In this document: positions 24,638 to 31,878 of the stretch, piece by piece
Layout: each line of letters opens with the position of its first letter
How positions within the stretch are numbered: the stretch's first letter is position 1
Assembly: GCA_019634415.1 (NCBI GenBank)
Contig: JAHQVJ010000176.1
Coordinates: 19,145 to 83,144 of the forward strand
Direction: 5' to 3'
Origin: Myxococcales bacterium
GTDB taxonomy: Bacteria > Myxococcota_A > UBA796 > GCA-2862545
Length of the DNA: 64,000 bases
The notes under the pieces: generated by a model
What the model was told of the DNA's origin: nothing
Database searches by the model: none
What the model saw: the letters and a program-made list of their open reading frames with translations, nothing else
Translations under genes and position numbers: made by a program

Positions 24638-26182
24638 ATGCGCTGGATGGGATGGACGGCACTTGTCGTGACGATGGGGTGCGTGCCCGGCAAGCCTGTC
24701 GGGACGACGACCACCGATCCGGGCGAGAATCCCCCCTCCGCCTCCAACCCCCAGCTCCCCGACGTGGACTGCGCACACGTCGTGACGGACGTGACCGACG
24801 AGCGCCCCGCCAACTTCCTGGCCCGCCGCCTCACGGTCACCACCGATGTGGCGGGAGCGGTGTGGGCCGCCTGCCGGCCCGCTGGCGATCCTGCCGATGT
24901 GCTGTTGGTGGAGAGCTTCGCCGCCGCCACCGAGCACGTGCTCGACGTCTCGGGCCTCACCCCCGACGCGGACTGGAGCTGCACCGTGGCTCCCACCTGC
25001 CTCGGCGCGGAGGGGGTGGAGATCGGCTGGTCCACTCCCCCTCTGCCCGACAACCTGCCCGGCTTCAGCGTCACCGGCACGCCCACAGGGGTGTGGACGC
25101 TGCTCAACACGCAGCAGAGCCCCTTCGCCGGCTACCGCCAGTACGCAATCATCGTGGATCCCCAGGGCCGCACGCGCTGGCTGCACGATCTGGGCTCCAC
25201 CTACATCACCGACGTGGACGCCACCTGGACCGGACAGGTGGTGCACATCGGCGGCGGATGGGGGCTGTTCGACCTCGACGCATCGCATCGCGGCGTGATG
25301 CAGCAGGTGGATCTCATGGGAGAGGTGCAGCTCGAGCGCACGCCTCCCACCTTCGGCCTCGGCTACAACCACCACAGCGAGCCGATGTCCGACGGCCAGG
25401 TGCTGTCGCTCACCACCAGCGCCGACACCGACGGCAGCGACACCTGGCTCGGCGTGGCCGTGGAGCGTTTCGATCCGTCCACCGACGACGTGACCTGGTC
25501 GTGGAGCAGCCAGCAGCTGTACGACGACGGGACCGTGCTCGCCCAGGACGACAGCCCCTGGGCCGCCAACGCCCTTCGGTGGACCACCGACGCCCACGGC
25601 GATGCGCTGTGGCTGAGCCTGTACACGGGTGAGGCGATGTGGCGGATCGATCGCGCCACTGGACAACGCACCCACGTGTTCTCGCCCGACGGCGACTTCA
25701 CCCTGGTGGACACCGACGGCGAGACCCTGCCGGACTCGGAGTTCGCCTATCGCCAGCACGATCCCGACTTCACCGACGACGGCCGGGTGCTGCTGTACGA
25801 CAACGGCGTGGGCCGCCCCGGTGGCAGCTACAGCCGGGTCTCGGAGTACCAGCTCGATCTCGACGCCAACGTGGCCACGCTGCTGTGGACGTGGACGGAG
25901 GAGGGCTGGTTCACTCCGGTGATCGGGGACGCCGACTACCTGCCGTCGGGCAACGTGCTGATCACCAAGGGCGTGGTGCGGGGCCTCACCCCCCACAACC
26001 CTCAGCCGAGCGCCCTCATCGAGCTGGATCCCGAGAGCCGCACGGTGGTGTGGCGCATGGACTTCGACCAGTCGACCTACTCGGTGTACCGATCCCAGCG
26101 CTACGACGGCTGCGAGATCTTCGCCAGTGCGGCCCATTGCCCCGCTGTGGCGGAGCGTCTCGGGCAGCTCGAGGCGCTGTAG
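24638..26182 (+). CDS. Arylsulfotransferase (ASST)-like lipoprotein, second copy
   Basis: A 514-residue lipoprotein (signal MRWMGWTALVVTMGC, Cys15), then a short Pro/Thr linker. An Fn3-like domain follows (TTDVAGAVWAACRPAGDPAD), then a beta-propeller with VDPQGRTRWLHDLGS, LGYNHHSEPMSDGQVLSL, DNGVGRPGGSYSRVSEYQLD and TWTEEGWFTPV. It ends like its paralogue at 6197-7648 with YSVYRSQRYDGCEIF. Periplasmic sulfate transfer or a binding role is inferred. Ribosome binding site GGAGGGG lies before the ATG. Neighbours are a polytopic membrane protein and a flippase plus a PAPS-type sulfotransferase, making sulfated surface material plausible. Confidence 0.7.
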   Translation: MRWMGWTALVVTMGCVPGKPVGTTTTDPGENPPSASNPQLPDVDCAHVVTDVTDERPANFLARRLTVTTDVAGAVWAACRPAGDPADVLLVESFAAATEHVLDVSGLTPDADWSCTVAPTCLGAEGVEIGWSTPPLPDNLPGFSVTGTPTGVWTLLNTQQSPFAGYRQYAIIVDPQGRTRWLHDLGSTYITDVDATWTGQVVHIGGGWGLFDLDASHRGVMQQVDLMGEVQLERTPPTFGLGYNHHSEPMSDGQVLSLTTSADTDGSDTWLGVAVERFDPSTDDVTWSWSSQQLYDDGTVLAQDDSPWAANALRWTTDAHGDALWLSLYTGEAMWRIDRATGQRTHVFSPDGDFTLVDTDGETLPDSEFAYRQHDPDFTDDGRVLLYDNGVGRPGGSYSRVSEYQLDLDANVATLLWTWTEEGWFTPVIGDADYLPSGNVLITKGVVRGLTPHNPQPSALIELDPESRTVVWRMDFDQSTYSVYRSQRYDGCEIFASAAHCPAVAERLGQLEAL

Positions 26183-26216
26183 TCGAAGGGCGCTCGCTGG
26201 CGGTTAGACCCCCTGC

Positions 26217-27212
26217 ATGCGCGCCCGCTCCTTGTCTCTGGCCGCGGTGCTGCTGGTCACGCTGATTTGCGTGGTGATCGCCGCGGCGGTGTTCGATCTG
26301 CGAGGGGTGGCCGAGCTGCTGCTGCAGACCCGGCCGGAGCTGCTGGTGGCTGCCGTCGCGGCACTGCTGGTGGCCTTCGCCTGCCGTGTGGGCCGCATGC
26401 AGCTGCTGCTGCACGACGCAGCCCCGAGCTGGCGGCGTCAGGCGGTGGTGAGTGCCGTGGGGTTCCTGGCGATCCACGTGGTGCCCTTGCGCCTCGGGGA
26501 GCTGGTCCGCCCCCATCTGCTGGCCGACGACGGGGTCCCGTGGGGGCGCTCCCTGGGTGCCATCGCGGTGGAGCGACTGACGGACGTGCTCGCGCTGCTC
26601 GTGATGATCGCCATCGTGGGCAGCCTGGATCCGCCGGACTGGCTGAAGGTGGCCGACGTGGACGTGCTGCATACCGCCTCCCGCGCCTTCGGCATCGCGG
26701 CGGTGGTGTTGTTGGGTGTGCTGCTGGCCTTTGCCCTCGGCGGCGAGACGGTGGCCACAGCCCTCGAGGGCGTGCCCGTCTTGGGCCCACGCCTGGCCGG
26801 ACTCGCCCGCAGCATGAGCCAGGGGCTGTCGGCCCTGGCCCGCGACCCGGTGCGCGGCGCCGGAGTGGTGGCGCTGGCCGCCGTGGTGTGGACCAGTCAC
26901 GTGGTGGTGGCCAGCGTGCTGCTGCTGGCCGTGCCCGAGGTACCCACGGGCCTCGGCGTGGGCGTCACCGTCACCGCGCTCACGGTGATCGGCGTGGCCA
27001 CCGTGCCCACGCTCGGCCAGGTGGGTCCGTTCGAGGCAGGTGCGGTGGCTGCCCTGATGATGTGGGGCTCCACCGCCGATCCTGCAGCGGCCTTCGCCGT
27101 GCTCATCCACGCCTTGGTGTTCTTGTTCAACTCCACGGTGGGTGCGGTGGGGCTGTATGCAGAGGGCGCGTCGCTGTCGTCGGTGGTGCGCGCCAGCCAG
27201 GGCTCGGCGTGA
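26217..27212 (+). CDS. Flippase-like integral membrane protein (LPG synthase TM region family), second copy
   Basis: A 331-residue protein with about eight hydrophobic helices. Family landmarks are FACRVGRMQLLLHDA, HVVPLRLGELVRPHLLADDG, AIAVERLTDVLALLVMI and TVPTLGQVGPFEAGAVAALM, matching the UPF0104/LPG-synthase membrane domain. In polymer and glycolipid loci such proteins often sit beside glycosyltransferases and are thought to translocate or scramble lipid-linked intermediates. The stop overlaps the start of the sulfotransferase (GTGA), which ties the two functions together. Confidence 0.75.
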   Translation: MRARSLSLAAVLLVTLICVVIAAAVFDLRGVAELLLQTRPELLVAAVAALLVAFACRVGRMQLLLHDAAPSWRRQAVVSAVGFLAIHVVPLRLGELVRPHLLADDGVPWGRSLGAIAVERLTDVLALLVMIAIVGSLDPPDWLKVADVDVLHTASRAFGIAAVVLLGVLLAFALGGETVATALEGVPVLGPRLAGLARSMSQGLSALARDPVRGAGVVALAAVVWTSHVVVASVLLLAVPEVPTGLGVGVTVTALTVIGVATVPTLGQVGPFEAGAVAALMMWGSTADPAAAFAVLIHALVFLFNSTVGAVGLYAEGASLSSVVRASQGSA

Positions 27213-28018
27213 CCGGACGGGAGTCGGGGCACGACGGCGACGCGTGGGATTCCGGCCTCGTCTTCGTGCTGTCGGCGGGCCGCACGGGCACGGTGTTCCT
27301 CACCCAGACCCTGCCTCGCCACGTGGGCCAGCTGCACTGCGTGCACGAGCCCATGGGCTCCCGGTCGCTGCTGATGGCAGCGAACCTCCGCAACCTGTGG
27401 GGGGTGGGCGATGGGTGGGTGCGCGACCGGTTCCGCTCAGGGCTCCGTCGCCGCCTCGAGGCCGTGCCCGCCGGCCACCGCTACGTCGAGGTCAACCCCA
27501 TGATGTGTGCGCTGACGGACGAGCTGGCCCAGCTGCCCGCGCTGTCGGTGGTGCACCTGGTGCGCGAGCCCACGAGCTGGGTGCGCTCGATCCGCGCCTT
27601 TCGAGCCAGCGGTGTTCGCCGGCACCTCATCGACCACACGCCCCTCGCGAACCCCTACCCCGCGCCGCGCCCGCCAGGCTGGCTGCTCACCAGCCAGGTG
27701 GAGCGCGCGCTGTGGCGCTGGCGCTTCTGCAACGAGCAGATCGAGGCCCTCGCTCCCCACTGCGCGCGCTACGTGCGGCTGCGCCACGAGGATCTGTTCT
27801 CCGGCTCCCGCGATGCGCGCAGCGCAGCACTGCTCACGCTGCTGGACGTCTTGCAGCGACCCGCCCCCGCCGACCTCACCCCGCTGCTCCAGGCCCCACC
27901 GGCCAACCGTGCCCCATCGCGGAGGCCGGTGACCATCGATCCCGCTCGCGTGGCGGAGATCTGCGGCCCCGTCGCCCGGCGCATGGGCTACGCGCCACCC
28001 GCGGTACTGCCTACCTGA
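27209..28018 (+). CDS. P-loop sulfotransferase-like protein
   Basis: A 269-residue cytoplasmic protein. The 5'-phosphosulfate-type loop is VFVLSAGRTGTVFLTQTL near the N-terminus (residues about 14-30), and the 3'-phosphate motif is LVREPTSWVRSIRAF. CNEQIEALAPHCARYVRLRHEDLF follows, as in PAPS-dependent sulfotransferases. It would transfer sulfate from PAPS to a carbohydrate or lipid acceptor, although some members of this fold act on other substrates. It is coupled to the upstream flippase-like gene. The last eight bases overlap the convergent methyltransferase gene. Confidence 0.7.
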   Translation: MTGRESGHDGDAWDSGLVFVLSAGRTGTVFLTQTLPRHVGQLHCVHEPMGSRSLLMAANLRNLWGVGDGWVRDRFRSGLRRRLEAVPAGHRYVEVNPMMCALTDELAQLPALSVVHLVREPTSWVRSIRAFRASGVRRHLIDHTPLANPYPAPRPPGWLLTSQVERALWRWRFCNEQIEALAPHCARYVRLRHEDLFSGSRDARSAALLTLLDVLQRPAPADLTPLLQAPPANRAPSRRPVTIDPARVAEICGPVARRMGYAPPAVLPT

Positions 28019-28673
28019 TCCCGGGCGCGCGCCACACCGACACCCGGAACAAGGGCACGCCCAGCGGCACGGTCCGGGTGGCCACCCGCTCGTAGTTGCT
28101 CTGGGCCGTGGCCTCGATGGCGTGGATGTTCGTCTCGTGGTAGTGCGCATCGAACCGCGCGATGCGGCGCCCGAGCCGATACAGGGCATTCTCCGTGGGC
28201 CCGGAGAGCACCAGCACCCCTGAAGGGGCCAGCTTGGCGCGCAGCGCCTCCAGCAACCTGTCGTGGTCGGGGTTGTGCTCCAGGGAATCCAAGGCGAACA
28301 CCACCTGGAAGTGCCCATCGGGGGCGTCCTGCAGCGTGGTGCGCCGGGCGTGGGGAAGGGCCTGCATCAGTGCGTGGGCTGCGGGCTCCTCCTGCTCGAT
28401 GAACCAGTAGTCCGCCTCCGCGGGCAGCAGGTGCCCCAGCTCCCCCACCGACGAGCCGAAGTCCAGCACCGGCCCCCCTCGCAGGTGCCCCCGGGCCAGC
28501 TCCACCGCCGCGAACAGTCGCCACCAGCTCACCGCCGCCGCTGCCCAGTTGGCGTGCACGTACGAGGGCACGCAGGTCTCCTCCCAGGTCTCGAACTCCT
28601 TCGGCACGTCGATCCCGCGAATGAGCGCCCTGCGGCGCTTGGCGACGTGGCGCAGCCGGTCAGTCCAGTTCAT
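28011..28673 (-). CDS. SAM-dependent methyltransferase
   Basis: A 220-residue protein with a Rossmann methyltransferase core: motif I PVLDFGSSVGELGHLLPAE (residues about 68-86), acidic end of strand 2 (YWFIEQEEPA), motif II HFQVVFALDSLEHNPDHDR and motif III LAPSGVLVLSGPTENALYRL. The C-terminal HYHETNIHAIEATAQ recalls methyltransferases of sugar and lipid pathways. The ATG at 28673 overlaps the stop of the upstream glycosyltransferase gene (28660), so they are coupled. A GTG at 28682 is a possible earlier start. Substrate unknown. Confidence 0.75.
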   Translation of the reverse strand: MNWTDRLRHVAKRRRALIRGIDVPKEFETWEETCVPSYVHANWAAAAVSWWRLFAAVELARGHLRGGPVLDFGSSVGELGHLLPAEADYWFIEQEEPAAHALMQALPHARRTTLQDAPDGHFQVVFALDSLEHNPDHDRLLEALRAKLAPSGVLVLSGPTENALYRLGRRIARFDAHYHETNIHAIEATAQSNYERVATRTVPLGVPLFRVSVWRAPGIR

Positions 28674-29724
28674 CGGGCACACCTGGCGGCCGCATCACCT
28701 CCACCATCGACAGGCGAGGGTGCAGCGGCTCTGAAGGGGTGGAGGCCACGTCGTGGGCCAGGAACGAGAGCACGAGCTGGATCCCGAGCAGCACGGGCAA
28801 GCCCGCGAGCATCACCGTGCCCGCCGTGGCGGGATCGCCGCGCCAAGCCCCCAGCGTCCAGACCACCGCCCCGAAGGTGGCGCCGAAGGCGAACAGCGCC
28901 GAGCCGGCCACCAGGTTCACCGACGCCACGCTGAAGTTGCGGAGGAAGTAGTTGTAGGCGATGCGCTTGACCAAGTTCCGCGCATGGTACCAGGGGAACG
29001 TGAGCAACGCCCGAAACTCCGACAGGTGGCTCGTCTCCTCGGCATACACGGCCATCGCGGGAAGCTCCACCACCCGAGCTCGCAGCACACCGAGGCGGAA
29101 CAGCAGGTCGGACTCGAAGAAGTAGCGCTTGGCGAGCCGGTCGAAGTCCAGCTGACGCGCCACGCCTGCATGCAGCGCCGTGAAGCCGTTCGTGGGATCG
29201 AACAGGTCCCAGTAGCCCGACGACAGCTTGGTGAGCAGCGACAGCCCCGCGTTGCCCACCAGCCGCAGCCACGGCATCGACGCCACCGTGCGCGGCGAGA
29301 AGAAGCGGTTGCCCTTCACGTAGTCGGCGTGCCCCGCTGCGATGGGGAGCACGAGCTTCGGCACCAACCGTGCGTCCATCTGGCCGTCGCCGTCCACCTT
29401 CACGAGCACGTCGGCGCCGTCTCGCAGGGCGGCCTCGTAGCCTGTGCAGACGGCCGCCCCCACGCCGCCGTTGGCGGCGCGCCGTACGACCCGCACGCGC
29501 GGATCGGTGCAGACGGCCTCGATGTGATCGGCGCTCTTGTCGGGACAGCCGTCGTCCACGCAGTAGATGGCGCTCGCCCAGTCCCCGATCTGCGCCAGCA
29601 CACCCTCGATGGAGGCCGTCACCCGGTAGCACGGGATCACCACGGCGATGCGCACGCGCTCGAGGAGCAGCGCCTCGGTGGGCTGCATCACCACGGCGGC
29701 CTCGGTGGCGGCTCCCGGGGTCAC
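28660..29724 (-). CDS. Family 2 glycosyltransferase with C-terminal membrane helices
   Basis: A 354-residue protein. The GT2 domain starts near residue 15 (RIAVVIPCYRVTASIEGVLA). The nucleotide-binding acids are in AIYCVDDGCPDKSAD, and the metal-binding motif is DGD in VLVKVDGDGQMDARL. ANGGVGAAVCTGYEAAL and NRFFSPRTVASMPW follow. Two membrane helices near the C-terminus (about 275-330) fit dolichyl-phosphate-mannose-synthase-like enzymes that pass a sugar to a lipid carrier. The GTG start overlaps the stop of the aminotransferase (GTGA). It is part of the probable glycan block. Confidence 0.8.
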   Translation of the reverse strand: MTPGAATEAAVVMQPTEALLLERVRIAVVIPCYRVTASIEGVLAQIGDWASAIYCVDDGCPDKSADHIEAVCTDPRVRVVRRAANGGVGAAVCTGYEAALRDGADVLVKVDGDGQMDARLVPKLVLPIAAGHADYVKGNRFFSPRTVASMPWLRLVGNAGLSLLTKLSSGYWDLFDPTNGFTALHAGVARQLDFDRLAKRYFFESDLLFRLGVLRARVVELPAMAVYAEETSHLSEFRALLTFPWYHARNLVKRIAYNYFLRNFSVASVNLVAGSALFAFGATFGAVVWTLGAWRGDPATAGTVMLAGLPVLLGIQLVLSFLAHDVASTPSEPLHPRLSMVEVMRPPGVPDELD

Positions 29725-30866
29725 AGCATCGCCGCCAGGCGCGCCACACCGCGGAGCGTGACCTCGGGCGGCACGGCGGTGAAGCACAGGCGCACGTGGG
29801 TGGGGTACGGCCCGAAGCTCGGCCCGGGTGCGAGCAGCAGCCCCTGCTCCCCTGCGTCTTCGAGGAACCCGTTCAGCCCGCGCTCGTCGAGCAGGTGGGC
29901 CACGTCCATCCAGAGGAACGTGCTGCCCTCGGGAGGCTCCACCCCCAGCAGCTCCGCGGCCGCTCGGCCCACCTCGGCGTAGGCCTTCCGCGCGACGGCG
30001 ATCCAGTCGTCGCCAGCGGCGCCCATCACCCGCTCGGCCGTGAGCTGCGAGGCGGTGGGGGTGCTGTAGACCGTGTGTACACCCACCTTGCGCACGTGGG
30101 GCATGGCCTGTGCAGGCCCCACCACGTAGCCGGCCCGGTTGCCGGCCATGCCATAGGCCTTGGAGAAGCTGTGCGCGGCCAGCGTGCGCTCGGGGGCGAG
30201 GGGCCGCACGTAGCGGTGCTCTGCCGCGTAGACGTAGTCCTCGTAGACCTCGTCGGCGAAGATCCACAGCTGCTCGGATGTGGCGACGTCCACCATGGCT
30301 GCCATCCAATCGGCAGGAATGATGCGACCCGTGGGGTTGTTCGGCGTGTTGACGTACAGCGCCACCGTGCGCTCGGTGCACGCGGCCCGAATGGCCTGGG
30401 CGGCACCCTGCGCAGAGTCCACGGCCCCGATGAGGGGAACGGGCACGGCGACGCCCGAGAAGGACCGCACGATCCCCGCGATGAGGGGCCAGTAGGGGGC
30501 GCAGATCAGCACCTCGTCTCCGGGGGCCACCAGCCCTCCGACCACCGCCCCCAGCCCCCCGGTCGCTCCCGCGGTGACCAGCACCTCGGACCGCTCCACG
30601 GCCAGGCCCGTGCGCGCTCGCTGCCGCTCCACGATGCGGTCCACCAGGCCAGGCAACCCCGCCACCGGCGCATAGCGGTGCATCCCGGGGTGCTCCGCAA
30701 CCGACAGATCCTCCATGCGACAGCCCGCCGCCGGCTCCATCCAGGTGTCGCCCACGTGGAAGGGGAAGACCTCCGACGCAGAGGCGTAGACCCGCTTCAC
30801 GAGGGAGGAGTAGACCGATCCGGGCATGGCCCGGACACTGGGCGAGACATCAGGGTACCGTGGCAT
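29721..30866 (-). CDS. PLP-dependent class I/II aminotransferase
   Basis: A 381-residue cytoplasmic enzyme of aspartate aminotransferase fold. Landmarks are VTAGATGGLGAVVGGLV (cofactor phosphate region), VNTPNNPTGRIIP, FADEVYEDYVY and the Schiff-base lysine in HSFSKAYGMAGNRAGYVVG, with the substrate-carboxylate Arg in VRLCFTAVPPE. The start ATG at 30866 overlaps the end of the antiporter gene. It is coupled to the GT2 gene downstream. It could make an amino sugar precursor or an amino acid; the sequence does not tell the substrate. Confidence 0.8.
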   Translation of the reverse strand: MPRYPDVSPSVRAMPGSVYSSLVKRVYASASEVFPFHVGDTWMEPAAGCRMEDLSVAEHPGMHRYAPVAGLPGLVDRIVERQRARTGLAVERSEVLVTAGATGGLGAVVGGLVAPGDEVLICAPYWPLIAGIVRSFSGVAVPVPLIGAVDSAQGAAQAIRAACTERTVALYVNTPNNPTGRIIPADWMAAMVDVATSEQLWIFADEVYEDYVYAAEHRYVRPLAPERTLAAHSFSKAYGMAGNRAGYVVGPAQAMPHVRKVGVHTVYSTPTASQLTAERVMGAAGDDWIAVARKAYAEVGRAAAELLGVEPPEGSTFLWMDVAHLLDERGLNGFLEDAGEQGLLLAPGPSFGPYPTHVRLCFTAVPPEVTLRGVARLAAML

Positions 30867-31800
30867 CGCCGAAGAAGTACCCCGCGAAGAGGTAGGCGAC
30901 ATAGGATCCGGCCAGGATCGCCCCCTCCACCCGAGTGATGGAGCCCTTCAACACGAAGGGCACGAGCAGCGCCGTGACCCCGATGGCCACGGCCATGTCG
31001 GTGAAGGCAGCGTGGTCGGTGATCTCGATGGGGAACACCATCGCGGTGATCCCCAGCACCATGGCCACGTTGAGGATGTTGGACCCCAGGCTGTTGCCCA
31101 CTGCCAGATCCACCTCTCCGCGATGGGCGCTCACCATGCCGGTGGCCACCTCGGGCGCCGACGTGCCCAATGCCACCACCGTGAGCCCGATGAAGCGGTC
31201 ACTCAGGTTCAGCACCTTGGCCACACCCACGGCCCCCTCCACGAAGGCCTGGGCGCCCACCACCAGCACCACGATCCCGCCCACCAGCAGGCCCGCGTTC
31301 CACCCCACGCTCGCGCCCTCTTCGAGGTCGTCGTCCTCGAGCGAGGCGGAGGCACGCCCCTGGAGCGCCTCGAACAGCAACCATGCGTTGTAGAGGATCC
31401 CGACCAGCAGCAGCGTGGCCCCGTCGATGGCCGACACCGTGCCGTCGATGCACACCAGCGGCACGAGCAGCTGGAGCACCAGGCAGGTGGGGATCTCGCG
31501 GCGCATCAGCGTGCGCTCGACGGTGAGCGGAGCCACGAGGGAGGCCAGCCCGAGCACCAGCGTGACGTTGGCCAGGTTCGACCCGTTCACGTTGGCCAGC
31601 GCCATCTCGGTGGAGGCCTGCATGGCCGCCGTGACGCTGACCATCAGCTCGGGCGTGGACGTGCCGAAGGCCACGATGGTCAGGCCCACGATGAGGGCGG
31701 GGACCTTCAAGGCGAGTGCGAGCTGTCCGCCTCCGCGGACCAACAGCTCCGCACCCAAGACCAACATCAAGAGTCCGAGGAGCAGGTAAATGACGAACAC
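30850..31800 (-). CDS. Calcium/sodium antiporter (CaCA family)
   Basis: A 316-residue protein with about ten membrane helices in two homologous halves. The duplicated ion-binding alpha repeats are seen as IVAFGTSTPELMVSVTAA with NVNGSNLANVTLVLG, and VVALGTSAPEVATGMVSA with NSLGSNILNVAMVLG; both Glu residues are intact. An acidic cytoplasmic loop (LEDDDLEEGA) separates the halves. The family exchanges cations across the inner membrane, as in E. coli YrbG. The gene is divergent from the TonB receptor and overlaps the aminotransferase start. Confidence 0.85.
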   Translation of the reverse strand: MFVIYLLLGLLMLVLGAELLVRGGGQLALALKVPALIVGLTIVAFGTSTPELMVSVTAAMQASTEMALANVNGSNLANVTLVLGLASLVAPLTVERTLMRREIPTCLVLQLLVPLVCIDGTVSAIDGATLLLVGILYNAWLLFEALQGRASASLEDDDLEEGASVGWNAGLLVGGIVVLVVGAQAFVEGAVGVAKVLNLSDRFIGLTVVALGTSAPEVATGMVSAHRGEVDLAVGNSLGSNILNVAMVLGITAMVFPIEITDHAAFTDMAVAIGVTALLVPFVLKGSITRVEGAILAGSYVAYLFAGYFFGDATVP

Positions 31801-31827
31801 TCAGACTCATCCCGCGCGGTCGGCGTC

Positions 31828-31865
31828 GCCAGCGGATGTAACCCGCTGGCCAAGACCGCCAGCGG
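31828..31865 (+). promoter_or_regulatory. Three-arm alternating hairpin in the leader of the TonB receptor gene
   Basis: GCCAGCGG (31828-31835), CCGCTGGC (31843-31850) and GCCAGCGG (31858-31865) are spaced by exactly seven bases each. The middle arm can pair perfectly with either neighbour (8 bp stem, 7-base loop), so the two hairpins exclude each other. The third arm ends 13 bases before the ATG at 31879. It may act as an attenuator-like switch or as overlapping protein operators. Confidence 0.5.
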
Positions 31866-31878
31866 TTTCGAGACATCC

